Source: Goniomonas avonlea (lineage: Eukaryota > Cryptophyceae > Goniomonadida > Goniomonadaceae). From it: DNA of 10,504 nucleotides. Where the stretch lies: positions 1 through 10,504 of the forward strand of contig QUTJ01031244.1 of assembly GCA_003573635.1 (NCBI GenBank). Direction: 5' to 3'. Below the pieces are notes generated by a model. The model was not told the DNA's origin. It worked only from the letters and a program-made list of their open reading frames with translations, and did no database searches. The stretch's first letter is position 1; the number at the start of each line of letters is the position of its first letter. A program made the translations under genes and the position numbers. Below are positions 1-6,926 of this stretch, in pieces.

Positions 1-2
1 CC

Positions 3-389
3 AGTCCTGTGCCGTCCACCCCTGCAGCACGCACACCTGTGCCATCCTTGCTTCCTGCACCGTCCAGCAGGCCACCCATCACTCCTGCGGGCGCGCTGCT
101 CGCAGCGACACCCACTGGACGTGGGGCGCCGTCGCCTCCAGGACTCTCGCCATCTCCCGTAGCACCAACCTCAGGGGACGCTTGCGGCAGCGACGAAAAC
201 GGAGGAGCACGTCTATCGCCGTCGCCTCCATCATTCCGACTGTCTCCCGTAGCACCAACCTCAGCGGACGCGTGCGGCAGCACGAGCGACGAAGACGGCG
301 GAGGAGCACGTGCAGCACTCTCGGCGGCCCTCGTAGCACCCAACTCAGTGGACACTTGCGGCAGCAAGGGCGACGATGACGGAGGATGA
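3..389 (+). CDS. Possible partial Ser/Pro/Ala-rich repeat protein (3' end of an exon)
   Basis: The frame is open from the window edge and closes at TGA 387-389. It encodes a low-complexity Pro/Ser/Ala/Thr chain in which a module of the form SPVAPTSxDxCGS followed by an acidic Asp/Glu-Gly-Gly stretch recurs about every 28-33 residues. The modules begin near bases 155, 245 and 329. A fourth module (near 428) lies in the same frame beyond the TGA, and that extended frame closes at a TAG near 601-603. All repeat spacings (90, 84 and 99 bp) are multiples of three, which fits a frame that was once selected. No ATG start is inside the window. I recognise no family. The opposite strand is also open through here (Leu/Arg-rich), so the coding strand is not certain. 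Confidence 0.3.
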   Translation, partial: SPVPSTPAARTPVPSLLPAPSSRPPITPAGALLAATPTGRGAPSPPGLSPSPVAPTSGDACGSDENGGARLSPSPPSFRLSPVAPTSADACGSTSDEDGGGARAALSAALVAPNSVDTCGSKGDDDGG

Positions 390-480
390 TCACGTACAAC
401 ACTGCCGCCTCCAGCGCTCCCACTATCTCCCGTAGCACCAACCTCAGTGGACACTTGCGGCAAGAGCGACGATGACACAG
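148..480. repeat. Degenerate tandem repeat, 84-99 bp period
   Basis: Four imperfect copies share the core CCCGTAGCACCAACCTCAG followed by GGAC and TGCGGCA. The AGCACC of each copy lies at about 161, 251, 335 and 434. The period varies only in steps of three bases. Copy 3 carries a 3-base insertion relative to copies 1 and 2 (GGAGGATGATCACGT against GGAGGAGCACGT), and this creates the in-frame TGA. Confidence 0.75.
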
Positions 481-640
481 GAGCGCGTTGGACAACAGGG
501 ACACCGTCCGGCACTCGCACTGCAACAGGAGCACAGTCCGACACTCGCACCGCCGGCACCAACATCTCTGGGATGCTCGTTGGGCTGTTAGCCGAGTGTG
601 AATAGCTTGGAACTTGGAAGCACCGGGGCTAACGTGTGCC
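390..640. other. Repeat remnant and spacer without a supported gene
   Basis: This holds the fourth degenerate repeat copy, then a Thr/Gly-rich continuation of the same frame that closes near 601-603. I see no start, splice signal or RNA structure that I can support. Confidence 0.5.
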
Positions 641-1471
641 GTTACGAGAGAGGGGGGGGGGGACAAGAACAAACGAGAGAGGTGCGCACAGGTAAAGCTG
701 GGAGAAACGACGGTGGATGAGCGTGAGAGGAGACGAAGGAACAACAACAAGAGAGGAAGAACAACGAGAGAGGCGCACACGTAAAGCTCCGCAGCGGGGA
801 GCGACGACGGTAGAGAAGGTGGCCACTGTGACCTCGGAACTGCAACCACCGTGGCCAACGTGCGCCGGTGCTCCCAGGTGCCTGCGTGTCCAGGAGTCAA
901 GGAACGAGAGAGACGAGGCAGGAGGGAGAAGAACATGAGAGAGGAGGGAGGAAGGAACAACAGTGAGCGAGGAAGAAGGGAGGAGGACGAGAGATAAGAG
1001 GAAGGAAGAGCAGCGGGAGAAGAGGAACAAGAGAGAACAACGAGAGAAGGAGAAGAACGAGAGAGGCGAGAGAGGAAGGAGCAAGAACGAGAGGAAGGCA
1101 GAACAGCGAGCGAGGAGGAAGGGAGAAGCGAAAGAGGAAGGAACAAGAACGAGAGAGGAGAAGAAGGCAGAACGGCGAGCGAGGAGGAAGGGGAAGGACG
1201 AGAGACAAGAAGGAAAGGAAGAACAGCGAGGAGAACAAGAAAAAACAATGAGAGAGGAGGAGGAACAGGGAGAAGGACGAACGAGGCGAGAGAGGCGGAA
1301 CAAGAACGAGAGAGGAGAGGAAGGGAGAACAGCGACGAGGAGGAAGGGAGAAGGACGAGAGAGGTGAGAGGAAGGAAGAACACGAGGAGGAAGAAGGGAG
1401 AAGGACGAGAGGGGGGGGGGGGGGGGGGGGAAAAAGAGAGAGAGAGAACTACGAGGGCGAGAGACAGAGAG

Positions 1472-1525
<54 letters not shown>

Positions 1526-1530
1526 CGTGT
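640..1530. repeat. Purine-rich strand-asymmetric tract with G run and GA microsatellite
   Basis: The + strand is almost entirely A and G for several hundred bases, built from degenerate units such as GAACGAGAGAGG and GGAGGAAGGGAGAA. It contains a poly-G run of about 11 near 650, a poly-G run of about 20 near 1411-1431, and a near-pure (GA)n stretch at about 1475-1522. Every frame is open for long distances because few stop codons can form (Glu/Arg/Lys on +, Ser/Leu/Phe on -), so the long frames here are not evidence of genes. A short mixed-sequence island interrupts it at about 775-900. Confidence 0.85.
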
Positions 1531-1733
1531 GTTGTACTGTGTGTGTTGTGCGTGTGTTGCCAAGAAGCGCTTCAAGGAAATACGAACCGTGCGGCAAGGA
1601 GCAAGCGGCAGGCGTGATGGCGGATGCAAGGAAGTCACGCTCAAGCCTGGGAGTGAGTGTGACTGTGTGAAATGAAGTGTGACTGTGAGGAAGGAAGTCA
1701 GACTCAAGACTCGGGGTGAGTGTGACTGTGTCA

Positions 1734-1967
1734 GTAGGGAACACACACGCACTCCTTTGCTCGTCACATCGTCAGGGTAGGGAACACACACACTCCTTTG
1801 CTTGTCACATCGTCAGGGTAGGGAACACACACGCACTCCTTTGCTTGTCACATCGTCAGGGTAGGGAACACACACGCACTCCTTTGCTTGTCACATCGTC
1901 AGGGTAGGGAACACACCGTTACACACGCACTCCTTTTTGCATGTCACATCGTCAGGGTAGGAAACAA
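1734..1967. repeat. 43-bp minisatellite, five units plus a partial
   Basis: Units begin with GTAGGGAACACAC and end with CACATCGTCAGG, at 1734, 1777, 1818, 1861 and 1904, with a partial copy from 1957. Unit lengths are 43, 41, 43, 43 and 53 bp; the long fifth unit has an extra CGTTACACAC block. Units 3 and 4 are identical. The period is not a multiple of three, so translations through it are artefacts. Confidence 0.93.
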
Positions 1968-2551
1968 GAAGTGTGATCTGCAGTCTTGCACACAAGCTCA
2001 ACGAGATCACCGGAAAAAACAGAGACAGAGCCAAGACGAGCTTCAAGGGGGGAAACGTACGGCGATGCTAGCAGAGCCAAGGGAGGAGTCTCTGTAAGCA
2101 AGATCGACCCAGGCGAAGCCGCCAAAACTGCCTTGAGAGACGCTTCGTGTTGCTGAACTGAAATCATCTGAGCGAACGGAGCAGGGCTCAGCTGACCACA
2201 ACCAGGGGTGAGGCTGGCGAAAGAACCATGCACTGGGGTGGCGAAGCCCTACGATGGCGTGTCATAGTCGAGCGGGCGGTTCAACGCCGCAGAGCCGACG
2301 AGGAGAGAGCGACTGCGTCCAATTGCACATTTAAAAATGATTGACATGGGAATTCGAGAGAGCGAGAGAGAGGGGAGGAGGAGGAGGGAGAGGGAGAGAG
2401 GTTGGTGACGTTCGGACGTGATGTTCGCGACCGCATATTCATTAAGGAGGGGGGCTTACGCCAGCGAATTGGTCCATTCGTCGTCGCTTCTCGGAAGAGT
2501 CATGGCCTGGTCGGTGGGGTGTGAGTGAGAGCTGGCCAGGATCTTAAGGCC
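1968..2551. other. Intergenic sequence, no supported gene
   Basis: The sequence is of mixed composition with a purine-rich patch (GAGAGAGC/GGAGGA type) at about 2350-2402. A minus-strand frame over 1952-2233 gives a plausible-looking but unrecognised peptide. It lacks an ATG at its far end (the first in-frame ATG is internal) and runs into the 43-bp minisatellite. It could be an exon of an unseen minus-strand gene; I do not call it. Confidence 0.5.
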
Positions 2552-2684
2552 GCTCGGCCAGGCTGTCTGTCAGAGACTGCTTGGTCGTTTGGAGTGCCGC
2601 GATCTGACGGAGGGCTGTAAGTCCGGCGGAACAAAGTCTTGCCCAAACCAGGAAAAAACACTCTGCCAACAGATTCCCAGTTCG
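2552..2684 (+). repeat. Dispersed direct repeat, copy A (~130 bp)
   Basis: This starts GCTCGGCCAGGCTGTCTGTC and matches copy B at 2785-2912 with substitutions and small indels. The first 33 bases or so are identical except for one change; later parts share GGAACAAAGT, TTGCC, CAGGAAAAA and CCAAC-GATTCC-AGTTC blocks. No open frame is shared convincingly. Confidence 0.88.
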
Positions 2685-2689
2685 GCCGG

Positions 2690-2760
2690 CCCACAACTCT
2701 CCCTCTCCCTGTTTCAACACTCTCCCTCTCCCTGTTCCTATCTCTCCCTCTTCCGCGCCC
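2690..2760. repeat. Pyrimidine-rich short tandem repeat
   Basis: The motif ACTCTCCCTCTCCCTGTT occurs twice in succession, followed by a decayed third copy (ATCTCTCCCTC). It lies between the two dispersed direct-repeat copies. Confidence 0.7.
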
Positions 2761-2784
2761 GCTCCCTTTCGATCACAGAACACG

Positions 2785-2912
2785 GCTCGGCCAGGCTGTC
2801 TGTCAGAGACTGCTTGATCGTTTGGAGCGCCGCGAACTGGCGGAAGAATGTAACGGAGGAACAAAGTGTTGCCAAAACAGGAAAAATAGGTCTACCAACG
2901 GATTCCAGTTCC
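2785..2912 (+). repeat. Dispersed direct repeat, copy B (~130 bp)
   Basis: Second copy of the element at 2552-2684, separated from it by about 100 bp of pyrimidine-rich sequence. It starts GCTCGGCCAGGCTGTCTGTC, like copy A. It may be a fragment of a mobile-element family, but no terminal inverted repeats or transposase motifs are visible. Confidence 0.88.
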
Positions 2913-3017
2913 TTGGTTGATTGCACACGAACATTCAGGCCATGCACACTGTCTGAACACCTGCTCTCGCAGAGAAGTACAATGTACAGCGTTCAAAATC
3001 ACCAGACCGGCTCTGCA

Positions 3018-3034
3018 TGTGTGTGTGTGTGCGG
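3018..3034. repeat. (TG)n microsatellite
   Basis: A run of about seven TG dinucleotides just before the 44-bp minisatellite, which is itself GT-rich and may have grown from it. Confidence 0.8.
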
Positions 3035-3042
3035 AGTGAGAG

Positions 3043-3228
3043 CTCAAGGAGGTGTGCGGGTGTGTGCGCGGGTGTGGGTGGGTGTGCTCAAGGAGGTGTG
3101 CGGGTGTGTGCGCGGGTGTGGGTGGGTGTGCTCAAGGAGGTGTGCGGGTGTGTGCGCGGGTGTGGGTGGGTGTGCTCAAGGAGGTGTGCGGGTGTGTGCG
3201 CGGGTGTGGGTGGGTGTGCTCAAGGAGG
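3043..3228. repeat. 44-bp minisatellite, four identical units plus 10 bp
   Basis: CTCAAGGAGG begins each unit at 3043, 3087, 3131, 3175 and 3219. The four full units appear identical and end in GGGTGTGGGTGGGTGTG. The + strand is G/T-rich with G-triplet runs. The array abuts, and overlaps by 9 bases (3220-3228), the 3' end of the MYB gene on the minus strand. Confidence 0.96.
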
Positions 3229-3845
3229 CGGCTCACCGGGAGACATTGGTCGACCGCCCCTGCCTTCTTGATTTTCTTTGTCGGTCGCTGAGAATAATTT
3301 CGGGAGAAACCTCCGCCGCAGAGTTGCTGGAGAGTCGGGTCAATATGATTCACAGTGTTGATCACTCACAGTTCCAGTGGTTCTTGATCGCATTGTCAGT
3401 TCGCCCAGGCAGCAGCTTGGCGATGTCGGCCCAGCGGTTCCCGTAGCTTGAATGCGCAGCAAAAAGCACTTGGTTCTCCTCTTCAGTCCACGAATCCTTG
3501 CGAATATCCGGGTTCAAGTGCTGGCGATTGGGTGAGACACGGGTCGCCTTCAACAGGAGCTCACGTTGTGCCATCGCTCACGGCATTGTTTCCCGCTCCT
3601 CCCTTGACACAAAGTGGCCACATCCGACCATTTCACTTTTTCGGGTTGGCCAACATAAGAACTGACGTAATTTTTCACTGCTACTGTGTTAGAGGAAAGC
3701 ATGTCTTGTGATGCTCACCGATGGCGTCTTCCTCAGGCGTCCAAAGCCCTTTGGTGCCTTTGGGGATCCTTGCCGGTGGAATGACCGCCACTTTCCCGTC
3801 CCTTTCTTCATCGCCACTATCTGCACGCACCCGTTGGTTGTTCAT
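3220..3845 (-). CDS. Two-repeat MYB-domain (R2R3-like) DNA-binding protein, 4 exons
   Basis: Likely nuclear transcription factor or chromatin-associated DNA-binding protein. Exons (minus): 3845-3719, 3683-3565, 3520-3370, 3326-3220, joined by GT-AG introns of 35, 44 and 43 nt, all with a GTGAGC or GTGAGT donor. The product is 167 residues. The first MYB repeat has its tryptophans at 35, 61 and 80 and ends [15 protein letters not shown], the usual R2 signature. The second has tryptophans at 93, 112 and 131 with [18 protein letters not shown], the R3 recognition helix. Splicing is needed to restore both QCRERWHN and HWNSTLRRR, which strongly supports the introns. Between W35 and W61 there are six more residues than usual. 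The N-terminus is short and acidic; the C-terminal tail is short and basic. The frame upstream is open to an ATG at 3989, so a longer start is possible. Confidence 0.9.
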
Positions 3846-3989
3846 CGTCCTTCCCTGCTCAAGGCCGAAAAAACAGAAGGCCTGCAGCAGCAGCCTGAGA
3901 TTGAGTCTCTGATTTGGCCTGCCCACCGCATCGCAGTGATGTTGATCCACCGTTTGGAATTTTGGATTGTCTTGGCTGATAACTCTCAT

Positions 3990-4161
3990 GAATACAAATT
4001 CCTTTCGGTAGCAATCTATTAAATTTCTATTCGAATAGAACCATGGTTATTATCTGTTTCACTTAGCGTGCTCATCTTCTTCACTAGCTAGCTAGCTAGA
4101 CTACACTGTCACTACAGTAACAAGTACTGTAACTAAGTTACCATAAGTTCGAAGAGTCACA
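3990..4161. promoter_or_regulatory. Divergent promoter region between MYB gene and 72-residue gene
   Basis: This AT-richer stretch separates two genes read outward. It holds a perfect 16-bp palindrome TTCTATTCGAATAGAA (4025-4040), four CTAG units (4084-4099), an inverted repeat ACAGTA/TACTGT (4114-4130), and GTAACT-A-AGTTAC (4129-4141). The last two contain AAC/GTT cores like those bound by MYB proteins. Promoter function is inferred from position and composition; no TATA box is certain. Confidence 0.45.
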
Positions 4162-4556
4162 ATGCACTTGGCCTCGCTGAGTGGGCTGGGAGCCTTGGCC
4201 GGGCTTCGGCCCAAGCCTGTCACAGTTCCGAATCTGATTTGTCAGAACATTGATAAGTGAGTGCTGTTGTATGAACTCCTCTGGATCCCTCCTGAACCCC
4301 TTTCTAGATCAGAGAGTCAAGCCAGACTCATGTACAAATATTCCAAGAAGACCGACCCCGGTTCGGTGAGTTGCGATGTTTGTCTCATTCCTGCTTATCG
4401 CAAGGGCGTTTGTGAATTGTGTTTGATGAACTAGACTCGCCTTCGTTAGGACTGTCCTTCGAACTGCCCTTCGAACTGACTTGGTTTCAGGCGGCTGCCA
4501 ACTTCACTGCGTCCCTCGCATCCATTGCTGCCCAGAGGAAGAGCCAAGGTTGCTAG
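4162..4556 (+). CDS. Unrecognised 72-residue protein, 3 exons
   Basis: Exons 4162-4256, 4308-4365 and 4491-4556 are joined by introns of 51 nt (GTGAGT...TTTCTAG) and 125 nt (GTGAGT...GGTTTCAG). Both have ideal donors and pyrimidine-rich acceptors, and the phases match. The start is ATG 4162 and the stop TAG 4554-4556, with AATAAA seven bases later. The product opens with a hydrophobic/basic segment (MHLASLSGLGALAGLRPKP), has a charged middle (YKYSKKTDPG near residues 41-50), and ends in an Ala/Ser-rich helix with a basic tail. The N-terminus, lacking acidic residues for the first 30, resembles a mitochondrial targeting or membrane-proximal segment. I do not recognise the family. The splice signals and poly(A) site make it a convincing small gene, although an earlier 5' exon cannot be excluded. 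Confidence 0.7.
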
Positions 4557-4562
4557 GCGTAA

Positions 4563-4568
4563 AATAAA
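4563..4568 (+). terminator. Polyadenylation signal AATAAA
   Basis: A canonical AATAAA begins seven bases after the TAG of the 72-residue gene, where a signal for that transcript would be expected. Confidence 0.7.
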
Positions 4569-4594
4569 GTTGGCACAGCATTACTCATTATTCC

Positions 4595-4626
4595 ATGCCA
4601 TGTCTATTGTATGCCATGTCTATTGT
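4595..4626. repeat. 16-bp tandem duplication
   Basis: Two exact copies of ATGCCATGTCTATTGT lie head to tail in the 3' flank of the 72-residue gene, between two convergent genes. Confidence 0.9.
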
Positions 4627-4790
4627 ATCCTTTGGTCTTGTTCTGTTGATGAGGCCCGTGATCCGGTGTGCGCCTGATATCACGCTTGGTGCCTGATGGG
4701 ATTTTTTTCTCCATGATGCACACTTATTTCTTGCTCTCTAACCAGAAAGTAACGCCCAGAACCTTGGTTCATTGGAGATACTTGCACAAA

Positions 4791-6358
4791 CTACTGTTTC
4801 GGTTCATAGAGTTGCAACCTATCAACACGGAAGCATTCCTGGGCTCCATCGACGGATACCGGTTTCCCCCGCACTAAGCTCGAAAGCATCTCCCCGATGA
4901 AGATGCTGAATTTGAAGCCCTGGGAGGTAAATTAATGACAGGCTTCGTAGAGGAAGAAAACAATGCTCACCTCCCCACTAAAACCGGAGGCAACCAGTAC
5001 ATTAGAGTCGTCGGGGTGCTTGCCAACAATGAAGTAATTGTCCTCCATATTTCGGCTGTATAAACAGCGGAGATATGTGTCCGGTGTCGGGTCAAGACCC
5101 GGAAAAACTGACCGAATCCTGTGAATGATGTGTTGGGAAATCAGTTGCTCAAGAACTCTACGAAGCGCGTGATTCGCACACCCACCGAGCTTGCACGAAG
5201 GCTTTCATGCGCTCGTCGACCTCCAACGCCTGTTCTTTCGCCACTACCTCCTTGGACGGAATGGCGAGTCCTGGCGGAACAATGAACTCGTCCGAATCAA
5301 GGATGGCCCCGCCCCGGTGCATAGCAGCCTTCAGCCCTGGTGTTCCCCCAGGAACGGCCGGGAGAGAGTAGAACATGCTCGCCCACTCAATCAGAATGGG
5401 GAGCGAGCTGATGTCGTATCTGTGCAGCGTGTGTCGGATTCACGCGAGACTGAACAGGCAGAAAAGTGGAAGAAGACAAAGGCATGCCTGTCGGCTGCCT
5501 TGGGGTCTCGAGGGAGGAAAAACAGTTGCTGCTCGTTGGAAGCAACGACTGGCAACAACCGAAGTCCGCTCATTGTGAGGCTCTGGTTGATCCAAGGGCC
5601 GGTGCACAGGACAAGTTTGTCATAGGGACAAACACGGCCATCAGCTGTGGTCACGGTGCGCTGGGCTCTGTCGATTGCAATGACAGGCTCGTCACGAATC
5701 ACCTCGGCCCCAGACCTCTCAGTCGCAACCTCCAGTGCTGCCAGTGCCTTGTCTGGAAACACGACGGCGCCATCTTTTTGCCACAGAGCGATCTGCCCTG
5801 GTTCAAGATGTATTGGGTATCGCTCGGCGATTGAAGCGGCGGTGTGCGTCTCATACTCGACACCTCCAGCTTTGAAACCGTCGATGACAGGTTGGAGGTC
5901 TGCAGGGCGAGCGATGTCAACACCGCCACAGCGCTGCAGCACGGTAATTCCAGTCTCTGCGGCAAGTGCGTCCCACAGTGTGAACGCGCGCTTCATGCAT
6001 TCCACGTACAACGGATTCGGTTGTGCCAACCGAGCAATGCGAGATTCTCCCCATGATCTGTTAGAAGTGAACATGCAAACATTCGAAACACAAAGTTGCT
6101 GACCCTCGAATTGTGTGGGTTGCATCAACAAGCGTCACATGAACATCTTTGGCTTTCGAGAGGTGGTACGCACACGCCTTCGCGTCAGAGTCAAGGGCCG
6201 CTACGAATGAAAAGTGGGCGCACCGAACCCATCACGCCGCCCCCAACCACCACAACCCTGAGACGCTTATCATCCCGCGCTTTCTCTGCAGAAACGTAAT
6301 TGTTGTGGGCGTGGAGGACGAGGAACCCAAAACAGCCGAGAGCGAGCCGCGGCAGCAT
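4791..6358 (-). CDS. FAD-dependent amine oxidase, monomeric sarcosine oxidase family, 6 exons
   Basis: Predicted to oxidise a secondary or N-methylated amino acid with oxygen as acceptor, giving hydrogen peroxide; the substrate cannot be read from sequence. Exons (minus): 6358-6224, 6177-6104, 6057-5488, 5419-5186, 5118-4971, 4919-4791. Introns are 46, 46, 68, 67 and 51 nt; the 68-nt one appears to be GC-AG. The product is 429 residues (family about 390). Visible motifs: dinucleotide-binding GGGVMG at 39-44 with Asp63 ending strand 2; SWGESR at 71-76; Lys290 in GLKAAMH; Cys356 in RCLYS, aligned with the cysteine that holds FAD covalently in bacterial MSOX; GFSGEGFKF at 383-391. Glu387 stands where MSOX has an active-site His; Lys390 is kept. 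An N-terminal hydrophobic stretch (about 4-17) looks like a signal peptide, and there is no C-terminal peroxisomal tripeptide. An in-frame ATG at 6379 would add seven residues. Confidence 0.9.
5420..5487 (-). other. Probable GC-AG intron (68 nt) in the amine oxidase gene
   Basis: Exon 3 ends ...GACAG and the intron begins GCATGC and ends TGCACAG. The join restores Arg260 and the continuous reading KAADRYDISSLPILIEW, which family members have as unbroken sequence here. In the phase required by the next exon, the only GT nearby (CAACT-GTTTTT) would delete about twelve conserved-looking residues. All other introns in the window start with GT. Confidence 0.65.
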
Positions 6359-6926
6359 TTCGAAGCCACAAGATATCAATATCCCGGTGGCCAGATCGAA
6401 TGAAATGATTTGTCGCTACCGTTTAGGTTAGCAGTGACTCAGCAGCCCTCAGCACCCAATCTGGATTATCTGGTGCGCAAACAGCGCCCTAACCACAAGG
6501 GGCTCGGGCTCGAGATGGAAGGGCTCCTGGGCCTGGGACATCACCGCATTCACGACCGCCCAAAGGCCGAGAGGCTACCGCCTGTGGTGGTTTGAACACA
6601 GGAGGCACGTGTACCCGTTGCCGGAGAGCGGCTCTTGCCGACCCATGATCTCTCCTAAATATTTAACATTTCAGATCCCAACTCTAGATCCCAATAAAAC
6701 CGCACTCTGGAGGATGAGGATCTTGAGATTGCCTTGCTGCGGAAATTTTCGGGATAGGAAATGGCTGATTTACCCCCGAGTTTTATTGATTGGCGGACAT
6801 TAATGGGTGACGTGGGCCAAGGGCTCGATCTCTGACTCACAGAAATAGGGAGACGACTATCGAATAACCGCCAGCACCGCTGAACTCGTGTTTGAAGACT
6901 TCGTCAACGAAAAGCCACACTGACGG
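6359..6926. promoter_or_regulatory. Divergent intergenic region between oxidase and PDZ/senescence genes
   Basis: About 570 bp lies between two start codons read outward, so both promoters should be here. It contains a CACGTG palindrome (6606-6611, the E-box/G-box core), an AT-rich patch with TAAATATTTAACATTT (6656-6671), and an inverted CCAAT element (ATTGG, about 6789). Several short open frames exist on both strands, but none shows family motifs or splice support. Confidence 0.4.

Noticed and set aside
963-1675. Glu/Arg/Lys-rich plus-strand frames
   Set aside because: They are the translation of degenerate GA minisatellites, and the frames end in the (GA)n and G20 runs. They resemble coiled-coil only through composition.
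79-1791. 570-residue minus-strand open frame, and the overlapping 371-residue one
   Set aside because: They are Leu/Ser/Phe translations of the pyrimidine strand of the GA-rich tract. Stops are rare there by composition. No domain, start context or splice support is visible.
1734-1967. CRISPR array
   Set aside because: Units abut directly with no variable spacers, and the surroundings are eukaryotic.
3017-3291. Cys/Val/Gly-repeat peptides on the plus strand
   Set aside because: They are translations of the 44-bp array. The period is not a multiple of three, so all three frames give the same peptide in rotation.
5191-6102. Plus-strand frames of 122-151 residues opposite the oxidase
   Set aside because: They are antisense to exons with clear FAD-oxidase motifs and have no independent support.
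6178-6223. A 23-nt intron ending at TAG (6201) in the oxidase gene
   Set aside because: It would put the following bases out of frame. The 46-nt intron ending at AAG restores GGGVMGSACAYHLSK in the correct phase and matches the other intron sizes.
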